Assembly: GCA_029204225.1 (NCBI GenBank)
Contig: CM055100.1
Span: 59,642,975-59,706,974 of the forward strand
Reading direction: 5' to 3'
DNA: 64,000 nt
DNA from: Diphasiastrum complanatum
Taxonomy: Eukaryota > Streptophyta > Lycopodiopsida > Lycopodiales > Lycopodiaceae
This document shows, in pieces, positions 31,601 through 42,055 of the stretch (position 1 is the first letter of the stretch; every line of letters begins with the position of its first letter). The notes under the pieces were generated by a model that saw nothing but the letters and a program-made list of their open reading frames with translations, did no database searches and was not told where the DNA came from. The position numbers were made by a program, and so were the translations under genes.

Positions 31601-33347
31601 CTCATTTCATGTATTCTATTGCTTCTTTTTCTTTTTCCTTCCATTAGCTTTATCGCTCATTTTTTCGATTTACCATTTCCAGTTTTATTGTACTCTCTTC
31701 CATTCTAGCTACCATACTATCTCATTTCGGATAGGGGGGAAAACCAAGCCACTTGGTTTAGTTTTTAAGTGTTTTTTAAGCAAATTTTTAAATTTCTCTA
31801 AATTTTTGCATCAAATCTAACCAACAGAACTCACCCACTTGCAAAGCACCTGAACAGAACATCAGCTTCTGAATATCCCTTGTGTGAGTTTCTTTAAGGC
31901 CAAAAAGTGGACCAATCAACTGTTTTGGTCTGTTCTTTGACAATGATTACACATCAAATCAGCTCAGATAAACTCGCCCATCATTAGGAATACAGATTCC
32001 ATAGTGCCAAATCCATCAGTACCCAGTGCGAGTTCTCTGGAGCCCATCCTTGTCAAAAAACATCAACTTGAACAAGAAAATTTCAAATAAATCTTCAAAA
32101 ACAAACTCACTCACTGTCATTATGGCTCAAACACCAGTTGCACGAGTTTCTTCCAGTGAGAAAAGTTTGAAATTTGAGCAGCCAATACCATTTTTGCCAT
32201 TTTTGGTCAAACAAAGCTCGCACACATACTGAGGACGAGAAATTTGCCCATGCTATTTTTAGCTTCCTCGGTAAATTTCCAAGTCATTTGTACCATGTGT
32301 GAGTTTACTCTGAAAGAAAAAATTGCTTCTGTGAAGTTTTAAGTGATTCCTTTTACAAATAGAACTCACACACATATTTGGATTGATTTTTAAAACTCGC
32401 ACACAATCCTAGGAACTCACACACAATAAGGCAAATATGTTAGAGGGTTGAAACCAGAAAAATTTTGAAAAAAAATTATGTCTAAGCCACAAGGACTTTC
32501 ATTTTTCATTAAAATATTGAGGTTCAAAACTCGCACACTTTGCCTTTGATTGAGTCAACTATTTTTTGAGACCTTAGAAGCCTGTGCAAGTTTTGTTTGT
32601 GTCTGTGTTTCAAAGAAGTTGCCAGTTTTACCCTATCTAGTTGTTGACCACCTTCTATGTGCGTCCGTTGCAACATCACTCTCTACCATTAGGAGATATT
32701 AGAACTCAAAATGGGCCCTTTGTCAAGATGTTGTTTTTGACTTCGCACGCTTTCAACGCTTATGTATCCAAATGAATGGTGTCCATCTATGACGAACTGT
32801 AACAGTGGTTGATGGACAGAAATTGTATTTAACTTTCCCGGCCAAATTTTCGTGATTTTCAAATATCCTGCAAGGCAGAACAAACAATTGTGATTGGACC
32901 ACAGTTACTGCCCGAATACTCTTATGTTGCCCGTCATTGTACACTTGAGGTTGATTTGACGTCAATAGTCATAAACTGTAGTTAACTAATCCTTGTAGTT
33001 TAGGAACTACTTGTCATTCATAGGTATACCTCTCATTTTCTTCAATCTATCTCTTATTTTGGATTGTCATTCTTAGGTTTACCTCTCAATCTCTTCATTC
33101 TCTCCGTTCTTAGCCTGCGTACACGTGTTTTTGACTAATGGCTACACAAAATCGGAGACCAAGAGGAAATTAATAAATTATGAACTTTATAAAATTAATA
33201 ATTTATAAATATTTTGTAATCCATAGAATTACACAACTTATGAAATAAGTGTATTAATGTATATTTTTAATTTTTAGAAAACTTTAAAAAATAGATGGTT
33301 TTTTTAAATGACATGCACAAAAATTAAATTAACGTGAATACATTTTT
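31601..33347. other. AT-rich DNA with a scattered AACTC(A/G)CACACA motif
   Basis: I see no coding motif in this 1.7-kb stretch. Between about 31820 and 32540 the word AACTC(A/G)C(A/C)CAC(A/T) recurs about eight times at uneven spacing, often after a stretch of A/T. It looks like the remains of a degenerate array, or the leader of the element whose PBS is at 31586. The stretch 33180-33330 is very AT-rich. Confidence 0.45.
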
Positions 33348-33715
33348 ATGAGTTATCACAAAGAAATCCTAAATACCTTAAAAGAACCTCACAAACTTTC
33401 TCACTCAACTCGCAACATTGTTAGTGATGAGAGTGCTTCAAATTATGTTTTGAGAGTCAAAGATCTTCATAGAGAGCTTGCTTGCATAGGAGACCATCTC
33501 AACTCAAGAGAGTTAGTGCAAGTGATCCTAAATGTATTAAAGGATGAATTTGACAACCTTGTTCAATCTTATGCAATCAAGGAGGAGCTTCCAAGATTGG
33601 AGGCACTACAAGGAGTTCTCATTTTCGAGGAGTGTAGGCAAGAGAACAAGCTATTGAGGCTCAATCAGCTTTCCTTGACGAATGGTGGAGAGGAGAAATA
33701 TTTCTTCTCAAAGGA
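33348..33715 (+). pseudogene. gag: Copia gag fragment fused to an unrelated LTR
   Basis: A 120-codon open stretch reads as the C-terminal half of a copia gag capsid domain: YVLRVKDLHRELACIGDHL, ELVQVILNVLKDEFDNLVQS and EELPRLEALQGVLIFEECRQ. It is the same family as the gag of the outer element (22515-22380), which has EEYDNLVQSYVIKEELPNFE. At about 33716 gag sequence gives way without a gap to LTR sequence of another copia family, so the open frame that continues to 33827 is an accidental fusion. Confidence 0.8.
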
Positions 33716-33934
33716 CACGCTCAGCAAGCTGAAGTTATTACTTCAAGCCATTGTGTTTACTATTGATATTAATCAGAGTGCAATTTTTGTTTACTATTGT
33801 GTTGTTCATTTGTGCAATTCTGTATGAATCATTATTCTTGAATATTTTTACTGCTAATTGTTGCGTTTCCATTCCTACATGCCTATGATCAAGCTTAGAG
33901 CTTTCGCTGCCGGTCATACCCACATTTTACGACA
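33716..33934 (+). repeat. LTR 3' fragment of the family at 28002-29104
   Basis: It matches 28900-29104 from CACGCTCAGCAAGCTGAA to the terminal TTTTACGACA. The expected PBS is not preserved after it. It joins the gag fragment at a sharp boundary, which indicates an insertion followed by deletion. Confidence 0.75.
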
Positions 33935-34149
33935 CTTAGCTCTATCATGAGCACTACGGATACTATACCTAGCCATTTGCAACAACATTCGCAACCTTCT
34001 AGATATTAACAAATTTTGTCTCTAGATTAATAGGAGATCTTCGTTAAAACCATACACAAGTATAAAAGGACTGTAACCTATAGCAAAATGTTTTCTACTA
34101 TTGTATACAATCTAAATTAGAGGAATGTAATATTTTCAAGGAGATTGCC

Positions 34150-34720
34150 TATTAGAAATATATGTCCTCAACATGTCCAGTTCCATAGTTTGATTAGTTC
34201 TTTCTGTCTAGCCATGTGATTCAAGATGATCAGTAGTGACCAGAAGTGACTTGCTCTATCCCTAACAATGTCACTCGACGGTCCATACAATCGAAATAAT
34301 CTTTCAACAAAGATTTGGACTAATTTAGAAGCCTTAATAGTTGACTTAATTAGTATGAATGCAGTCAACTTAGTTAACTTGTCCACAACAACCCAAATAG
34401 TATCAATTTTTGGTTGGGTATTTGGAAATCAAACTACAAAGTCCATCAATATATTCTTCCATCTCTTATCAAGGATTTCCAATGGATGCAATAAACCTAT
34501 TAAGGCATTCAACCTTAGATAGTTGAGATAAACTCTATATCTATGATTGTTGGCTTCAATTGTTAGGCTGAATTTATGCACAAGATGACAATTAATAAAG
34601 TCATGAGTAGAACTACTATTTGATAAAATACTAACTTCTTGATCTTTAATTGTGCCTATTAAATGAAACAATTCATTAGAAAAAAAAAAAAAAAGCAATA
34701 GTAAAAAACCATTCACACTT
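34150..34720 (-). pseudogene. pol: Ty3/gypsy protease-integrase fusion by internal deletion
   Basis: Minus-strand reading: a protease active-site segment SILSNSSSTHDFINCHLVHKF (34640-34570), where DSG has become NSS. After only about 100 bases comes integrase: DKRWKNILMDFVV (34460-34430), TIWVVVDKLTKLTAFI (34400-34350), and IFVERLFRLYGPSSDIVRDR (34310-34250) with SHFWS. The RT and RNase H that normally lie between are gone, so about 2.5 kb has been deleted. One stop separates MDFVV from the rest. The wording is of the chromovirus-like gypsy branch. Confidence 0.8.
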
Positions 34721-34726
34721 ATTACG

Positions 34727-36290
34727 GCCATATTTGGTTAAGGACCTGGAATAGTCCTAATATGGTAGACCGGACCTCCAACATTCGAGGTTATTGGTCA
34801 CGCCTAGATTTTATTCCACGTCGAGGCCTGTTGGTGACTAGTAAGCTTGAGAGGACCTAGACACTCTGATTGAGACATATGGAGTAGTGCATGTATGTGT
34901 GACTAATATAGGCAGGACGTATGCATCAGATGGAGAGAAGTTTCACATCAAATCGGAATCGGAATGCACTTGGATTCACATCCCGGTTGGAGTGCTATTT
35001 TTTCAAGGGAAATTGGGTTTGCATTCACTAATTCTTGTTGGAAGCATGCTTTTCAAACTTGGTGGTAGAGTGCTCTTCTCCTTGTTTGAATCTGTGTAGA
35101 GATGCTTGGGAATTGTGTGAATTCATTCTTATGGTTTTTGAAGTTTTGAGAAAGTTTTTGTTTGAACTAGAATGATGTGCATGAGTAAATCCATTTCTTA
35201 CTCTAAATCTATTTTTTGAATGAGCAATTTGCATGAATCCATAATGTTTAGACAAATTAAATTCAGGTTAGTAGCAGTTGGTTTGTTGATAGATTGATGA
35301 AAATCAATGTATCTTGAATGAATGAACTAATTGTTGCTGTGAATCTTGAAGTTAATGTTTGCATGTGAGGATTTGAGCTATTTTTTTAGAGAGATCCTCT
35401 TGTATTTAATTCTGTAAAACATAGAATGGAAAGGGCAAGTTGCCCATTCTCTGGGAAAATAGATATAGAAACAGATTTTGGATACATGTAGTAGAAACCT
35501 TGTGAAACATTCCTTGGAATGTTGCTCATTGCTTTTAAAGAGTGGTAACCCTGTGGTTTGAACTTAAGAACATGCTTTGAATCTTTCTTCCAAAACTCGT
35601 TTTTAACCGTAGTGATCTCTGGACAACTGTTAATGTTGTTAGTCTGTTGAGGAGTTCTTGGGAAGCTATATCCATTATGTGGGTTAACTTGCAGCAAACA
35701 TAAACAAGTTATTTAATTGTTGCAGATGATAGGTTGAACTTTTGGGATGATTGCATGTGTCAGTCTCTGTTCAATATTCTGATTTTTGAATATTTGTCAG
35801 GAAGAGTGAAAGCGTGCTGCTCTACTATTTGCATCAGATCTGATTGCAGACTGGAAACAGACCTGTTTCCTAGAGAAGGTCGCATTGTGTAGATGCCAGT
35901 AGATGTAGCTAATCACGTTGGTTGTTGAAGCCCTGATTGACAACTGTGGTTAGAGGATGGCTGTTTCTAAGATTGCTGACTTGGTGAATCTTGAAGCAGC
36001 AGTAGGCCGATTTTGTGGAGTGGAGAGTGCTAAGGATCTGGAGCGCGGATTGAACCTTCTCAAAATCCTGTAAGGATTGAAGGATGGTGCCTCCTATCTT
36101 TCAATGGAGATCTCTCTTTCTCTCGCAAGGTCGCGGTTGGCTGCCTCCCTTTTTGGGGAGATGGCGACTGGAATGTCAATACCTAACTTTTAATGTTAGG
36201 TCTTTGAGAGGCCATTTTGAAGATTTCTTTTTTGTGCTTGGTTTTTGGATATTTTAGAGTTGTGGGACCACATTTCATATAATTGCACGT
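34727..36290 (+). mobile_element. Non-coding LTR element, degraded copy a
   Basis: From GGCCATATTTGGTTAAGGACC on, this sequence follows the LTR of the copy at 43705: TAATATGGTAGACCGGACCT, GAGGCCTRTT and GAGACATATGGA.TA. It then jumps from GGCAGGAC directly to the internal segment ATCGGAATGCACTTGGAT, so the LTR's right third and the PBS are deleted. The interior (to about 36290) aligns loosely with 44230-46240. There is no gag or pol. Confidence 0.55.
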
Positions 36291-37029
36291 ATGTGCATGT
36301 AATCAACCGAGGTTTTAAGAGCTTGACATGTAGTGACTTCAAAAATGGTTCCAAAAGTGATTTTGGGAACTCGAGAGATTTGAGTTACTAGTCACTAGTG
36401 AGATGAATCGATTCCTTTGGACATGAGGGTCAAAGCTTTAAACTCAATTTCGGTGTTTTCCGGTAAGAGGTAGAAAGAACCTGGTTTTTTCTTATCTGTG
36501 GACAATTTGCATGTATAAAGTCCTTATCAACTTGACAATTACCTATAAGCCTAGCATTTTGAGAACTTAATATTGTTGTTTTTGTGTCAAGCTGTAATAA
36601 TCGGTCAAAATTTTATTAAACCGATCTTGACAAAATAATGGTAGTGGTTTAGTTCTCCAGGGAAGTACCCAGTTAGTGAGAATTTTGGGTTCCTGGTACT
36701 GTGCTTTTTATCGGTTTAGCTCTGGAATAGAAATATTCCCAGTAAATTGAGTTAAACGATAATTTGTATGGTTCTTCCTTTTCGACTTCGGTGCTACACC
36801 AATAGGTTATCCTAAAAGGTTTGGATCTTTAGGATTAAGGAAACTAAAGCTTTTCAAATACTTGTTAAAGTGAATAAATGGAATAAGGTCGTAATTTTTG
36901 GGAGGTAGTTCTATATTCGATTAAAAAACAAGTGTATTGAATATCGTAAAGAATACTCAAAACCAAATTTTATTGATTTTCCATTAATTCAGGCAACTTT
37001 TATGAAGTAATGAAAATAAACATGTGTGG
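36291..37029. other. Unassigned DNA downstream of gypsy RT
   Basis: This stretch follows, in the minus-strand sense, the truncated gypsy RT at 37030. It could be part of that element's 3' region, but I see no integrase words, polypurine tract or LTR edge. A short inverted motif (AATCGGTC / GACCGATT-like) occurs near 36600-36630. Confidence 0.35.
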
Positions 37030-37986
37030 TCAAAAAGGAAGTAACCTAACATTTACTTGCAAAACTGGAATTGAGGCAATTAGAAGCTTGAGTTTCCAAA
37101 AACTCTCATCTAATTTCTCTTTCCACCTGATGGGAGGACTTGGCCTACCTTTGTGGCTTTTCATTCCTTTCAACATATTGTTGAGAGGCACAACAATCTT
37201 CGAGTACTCCTTTGCAAATCTATGGAAAAACACAATGAAACCTAAAAATGACTTAAGTTCATGCACCGTTTTAGGGACTCGCCATTCCACTACCCTCTTC
37301 ACCTTTTCTTCGTCAATCTTGATCCCAAAGGAGGTAATCTTATGACCTAGGTAAAGAAGTTCCTACTTAAAAAATTTGCACTTTGATTCTTTCGCATAAA
37401 GCTTCTCTTGTCTTAGGATACGTAGTAAGACAGTACGGAGATTCTTAGCATGCTTTTTGAGTGTTCTGCTATAGATCAGAATATCGTCCAGAAACACTAC
37501 TACAAACTTTTCCAAAAATGGACAAAATAAATCATTTATCATTTGCTAGAAAGTAGCCGAAGCATTCGTCAAACCAAAGGGAAAAACAAGAAACTTGTAG
37601 TGGCCAAACTTTGTCCTAAAACCGATTTTAGATACATCATCCGAATGTATCCTAATCCAATGGTATCTTGTACATAGATCAATTTTCGTGAAGTATTTAG
37701 CTCCATTCAATCGATCTATGAGATCGTCCATCCTGGACAAGGGGTATTTATTTTTAACTATAAGTTTGTTCAGACCCTTGTAATCTACACATAGCCTAAA
37801 ACTCCCATCTTTCTTACTCTTAAGAAGGCCAAGTACTCCCCATGGAGATTTACTTGGTCTTATGTGTCCCATCCTGACATACTCCTCGATTTGCCTAGCC
37901 ACTTCCTCCTCTTCCTTTTGACTGAACCGATATGGTTGTCTGAAGATAGGACGACTATCGGGCAAAAGATCTATCTTATGATCCAC
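37030..37986 (-). pseudogene. pol: Ty3/gypsy reverse transcriptase
   Basis: Minus-strand RT: DHKIDLLPDSRPIFRQPYRF (37985), EYVRMGHIRPSKSPWGVLGL, FRLCVDYKGLNKLIVKNKYP, FTKIDLCTRYHWIRI and FLVFPFGLTNASATF. The last is followed by a TAG in place of a Gln codon (37546). The catalytic box VFLDDILIYS (near 37480) keeps both aspartates. A second stop precedes the thumb/connection part VVEWRVPKTVHELKSFLGFI (37300-37030). The RNase H and integrase are missing to the left. The lineage looks chromovirus-like. Confidence 0.9.
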
Positions 37987-38047
37987 CGACCGAGCGGGTG
38001 GTAGTCCATAAGGTAGCTCTTCGGAAAAACTTCACTAAACTCTTGCT

Positions 38048-38690
38048 TTAAATCTTGCAAAAGCTGTTGTTCCTGATGCGAATTTTCGGTGTTAAAGCAT
38101 GAAAACACATCCACATCCCCAACATCACAATGCATACAGATTTCAAAAGCAAATGAAAGAGTTCATACTCAAAATCATGAAATTTCTCTATTGATTCAGT
38201 CGAGAAAATTATCAGCAACAGAAGTACATCGATCTCTCCATAAATAGAGACAATTTGATCAAACTTACTTTTAAATACCATAGAATGATTTTTAAAATCT
38301 ATCTCTAAAGAGTCTTATTTGCCAAAAAACCATTCATAGTCCAAATTTACCGGTCTAGATTCATGACATGGAAATCCAACGGCTCCACATAGTCCTACAT
38401 TTGAAGCTCTAAATTAAAGACTTTGACATCCCATGTCGAGCCCTGAGGCAAGACAAACTACGTAACAGTGATCACTGGCCATGGTGGGCACTCGGAGCTT
38501 TTGCACAAGTCGAGCATTCAAAAAATTGTGAGTACTACTTGAATCAAATAGCACATTCACGGCTTTTCCTAAAATATGTCTCTCACATGAAACAATTCAT
38601 TAGGCCTGAAAGAGAGTGCACTAAAGTTACAAGTACAGTCACAATTATTCAACAAATTGACTTCCAATTTATCTGCTGGTAAATACACAG
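38048..38690 (-). pseudogene. pol: Ty3/gypsy protease region
   Basis: In broken frames on the minus strand, AVNVLFDSSSTHNFLNARLV at about 38575-38515 is the aspartic protease loop with Ser in place of the invariant Gly (DSS for DSG). The linker from protease to RT (38281-38048) has no strong motif. It connects the gag remnant on the right to the RT on the left. Confidence 0.7.
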
Positions 38691-39427
38691 TCATGAAACT
38701 TGACGACTTAGCTTTCCATTTGGGGCTTGTTTGGCACGGTGCCCGGGTTTATTACAGAGGAAACTCATATTCTGTTTTAGCATCGTCAACCGTGCTTTGT
38801 CTTTCACCACAAGTTTCTTTTTATTCTTTTTCTTCTTTGATTGTTGGTACACTTCTGCTTCCGGTTCATCAAAAAACTGTCTTTTACGCTTGTTAGATTT
38901 TTCTTGCTTGGGTTTCGGGGCCGTTTGGCCATGCACATTTTTCTGTGATGCAACAACTATACTATGATAAGCTTTCGCCACACAAATAGCATCCTCCAAT
39001 GAGTTGAGGATATTTTGTTTGCACTGATTTTGATAGTCGGCTGGCAGTCCCTGGCAATAAATTGCCATCGTGCTAACTTATGATCAAACAGCGGCACCTT
39101 GGCCAATGAGTCCAAGAACTCTTGGACATAACTGTCCAGTTCTCGGCTGCCCATTTTATAGTTGATAAACCGAATATACAGCTCAAAATTGTCTACCGTG
39201 ACAAAAGCTTTCCGAAATTCTGTCAGGAATCCAGCCCAAGTCACCGGTTTTGTGGAAAGTTCCCTCCACCAAGAAGAGGCTTTGTCTTCTAGAAACAATA
39301 GAATCGAGAATATTTGTTTATCCTCTGGGACGTTCAGCAAGCTAAAATAGCTTGTCCAACGGTTTTGCTCTTTGATGTCTTTTGTTCGAAACATATTCTT
39401 GCATTCCGCAAAATTGATCTCGATCAT
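38691..39427 (-). pseudogene. gag: Ty3/gypsy gag
   Basis: The reading begins at 39427 and carries a retrotransposon gag core: NRWTSYFSLLNVPEDKQIFS, FLEDKASSWWRELSTKP, WAGFLTEFRKAFVTVDNFEL and LDSYVQEFLDSLAKVPLFD. After a frame change near 39060 it continues through a basic segment rich in Lys (KKKKNKKKLVVKDKAR) to a knuckle-like SFLCNKPGHRAKQ, which lacks one cysteine. Gag would form the particle. No LTR or PBS is seen immediately upstream; the nearest PBS (42054) is of the tRNA-Asp type and may belong to another element. Confidence 0.8.
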
Positions 39428-40310
39428 CTACTGTAAAAGATGAGAACACTTGCACGGAAGTGCAAAGCCACCTCTAAGGCCACTACTGAAAATCCTGAGA
39501 CATCGAACGAAAATGGGAGTCATGGATCAATCAAAAACCACACATGGAAGTTGGATTTAGGCAATCCAACTTTATCATATTTGATATAAAATGGTTTGAA
39601 GTTATTTGTAACGGTCCTATTGTAATTGTGAGAAAAGATGAGAGTGGTTGTTTAAACGTTGTCTCCACCAAGATTTGTTTTTCATGAACAATGTGAGTAG
39701 GTACCTATATGTGTTTAAGTAGTCAATGCTCTTTATATGTCAATCAATTAATTTTGTATACAAAATTGTATGTGTATACCCAATCGATATTGTAACATAG
39801 ATCTAATCACAAGTCAATGTTTATGGTAATATCGATCAATTACAAGCGGTCTTTCAACCCGACCGTTCAAATCTTAGATGGTGGTGCGTGATTCAAGTCA
39901 CTCTTCGTAATAAAATTTTTTTTGAGGACATAGATGTCATGGAGGACATGCGACCAATTTATGTACCTAAGGCTCCATTAATCAAAGTAAAGGATTTGGG
40001 CCTTTTGAACTTACCCCACACTTCATGTGAAACCAGGCTTATATAAGTTAATTTCACTAAGTATGGTTTGGTGACACAAAACACACAAAACTCGCTCTCA
40101 CTCATTGACTCTATGTCTTCTGTTGGTGACACACAAAACCCACACTCGTTTGAGGGAAGGTCACACCTATAACAAACGTTACTATCCATTGAATTGGCAG
40201 CTGCTCTCAATCTGTGCTTGAATTTCAGAAATCCAAAAGGTGAAAAATCCCAAAATTCATATCTCTCCTTGCATATCTCCTTCTGAAATCGAATTGACAC
40301 TACATTCATG
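39428..40310. other. Unassigned DNA with a TATA-like motif
   Basis: No protein motif is recognisable. GGCTTATATAAGTTAATT at 40029-40046 resembles a TATA box on the plus strand, and pyrimidine-rich DNA follows. It could be an LTR promoter or the promoter of the possible gene fragment to the right; I cannot decide. Confidence 0.3.
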
Positions 40311-40379
40311 ATTCACGTCACTTGACTGATCCAGTCTGGTGAGAAAAAGAGAGGGAAGCTTCATTTATCTTAGCACACC

Positions 40380-40900
40380 GTTTTCTGTTGCAGAAAGCAT
40401 TGATTCAGTTCAGGTACTCGAATAGAGCTGATCCTGCCCAGAGCTGTGGACGACAAAAAGAACTACCGGTTTTACCTGTCGCACTGAGTTCTAACAGCGG
40501 TGACGAATCAAATTCTACTAAACCAAAGAAAGATGCATGGGGCGGCTCTACTCAAGTACTGTGCAGCTGCAAGATTCACGTGAAACGCACTTAAGCATCA
40601 CGAGCAGTGTGCTGACAGCCCGGAAGATGTACCTCAAACGGACCCTTCAACAACACTACAGGAAAATCGTGAGTTTGGTGTGAGAGAGTCCAAAGAACGA
40701 GAGCCGTGGAATGAGAGCCGCTGGAATGAAGCCGAGCCGTAGTCACCATTCCCCAATTCTAAGGCAACGGAATTTAAGCGACACCGAAGAAAATTGGGTA
40801 CGAAGAAAGAGGTGGGTGGTACGAGCCAATATGGAGGACAATCACGGGTATGAGGGGAAGAATCGAACATGCAAATCAAAGAATCGAAGTCGGAAGTTAT
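40380..40900 (+). pseudogene. Possible host gene fragment, unrecognised
   Basis: This 0.5-kb stretch has balanced base composition and many CpGs, unlike the surrounding repeats. At 40380-40394 a pyrimidine-rich TTTTCTGTTGCAG looks like a splice acceptor. It opens into a 66-codon frame (to TAA at 40594) with Lys/Ser/Asp-rich sequence. After a one-base shift a second frame (from about 40600) runs for some 50 codons. The minus strand is also open (40879-40634). I do not recognise a product. It may be an exon captured by an element, a remnant of a host gene, or chance. Confidence 0.25.
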
Positions 40901-41014
40901 GAATTGTGTGAAAATTCAACCCATAGTATCGGAAGCCTGTTTCCAGCGTTTATGATTGGTCCACGACCTCAATGAGGGCTTTTTTCCTAAGCCCTAAAGT
41001 CGGTGATTTTCATT

Positions 41015-41715
41015 GGGATTGTTACCATTGAGAAGTGACACCTCGACTTCATGTGTCACATGTCTAATAAGAGTTTTATAAAGATGTTTAGGAAGTACTA
41101 TTTGTACAAATCAGGCTAATACAATGTAAAAGAAGACTCTAGCTATAATGAGTGTTTGAAGCTCAAACAATGAATGAGAAAATGGGATAAAAGTTGTGAA
41201 CTTATGCTCCATAGGTGTGTATACACTCTTGCAATTTTTCATATGAAACATTTTTAGCATAGATAGAGCGCATTAATGGAATGGTCTGCGAAGCTTATCC
41301 CTGCAAGGATTTTTTGGATATGATCATTTTAGTGATTTTTCACACTTAAATCCACTTTTCTGCTTGGGATTGTTACCATTGAGAAGTGACACCTCGACTT
41401 CATGTGTCACATGTCTAATAAGAGTTTTATAAAGATGTTTAGGAAGTACTATTTGTACAAATCAAGCTAATACAATGTAAAAGAAGACTCTAGCTATAAT
41501 GAGTGTTTGAAGCTCAAACAATGAATGAGAAAATGGGATAAAAGCTGTGAACTTATGCTCCATAGGTGTGTATACACTCTTGCAATTTTTCATATGAAAC
41601 ATTTTTAGCATAGATAGAGCGCATTAATGGAATGGTTTGCGAAGCTTACCTCTGCAAGGATTTTCTGGATATGATCATTTTAGTGATTTTTCACACTTAA
41701 ATCCACTTTTCTGCT
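41015..41715 (-). repeat. 351-bp tandem duplication of a copia RT tail
   Basis: Two copies, 41015-41365 and 41366-41715, are almost identical; differences include AGG/AAG near the CAAATCA(G/A)GC block and TCTGCG/TTTGCG. On the minus strand each encodes a decayed copia RT C-terminal segment around LKMFHMKNCKSVYTPMEHK, where the family has L..F.M..CK...TPME. The exact duplication of a coding remnant without target-site features suggests unequal crossing over or replication slippage. The high similarity says it is younger than the decay of the coding sequence. Confidence 0.8.
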
Positions 41716-42032
41716 CAATGGAATCAAACTAACCTTTGCAGGCTCTTCTGTGTCCTTTTCTCACTGAGATGGAACTTCAGAATCCTCTGTGCAGGTTACT
41801 TGCCTCTGGAACTGAAAATTTTGATGTTTGCAAAAAGTTCAGTCTGATTTTCCCGTCTTTTTTATCTTGGAAACCTCCATAGGAGCACTTTTTCAAGGAA
41901 GTAACTTTCGCAAACTTCTCTATGTTCTTGTCTTAGGGAGATGGAACTTCAGAGGGCTCTACGAAGATAAGTTTTGAGTTTTGAAACAGAATTGGATTTT
42001 ACAAGGGATTTTTAAATTTTTACAAGTGATAG

Positions 42033-42054
42033 CCTATCCCCGGCAATGGCGCCA
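42033..42054 (-). promoter_or_regulatory. tRNA-Asp-type primer-binding site of a gypsy element
   Basis: The minus strand reads TGGCGCCATTGCCGGGGA, a textbook PBS of Athila/Tat-like plant gypsy elements. One base away the LTR end ...CACCCTACA (plus-strand TGTAGGGTG at 42056) gives the LTR edge. The element would extend leftward, but the sequence there is the tandem copia remnant, so the interior has been replaced or deleted. Confidence 0.8.
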
Positions 42055-42055
42055 C

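Noticed and set aside
42033-42054. Assigning the tRNA-Asp PBS to the gypsy gag-RT at 37030-39427
   Set aside because: That pol looks chromovirus-like, a branch that normally uses tRNA-Met, and a copia remnant and other DNA lie between; the link is unproven.
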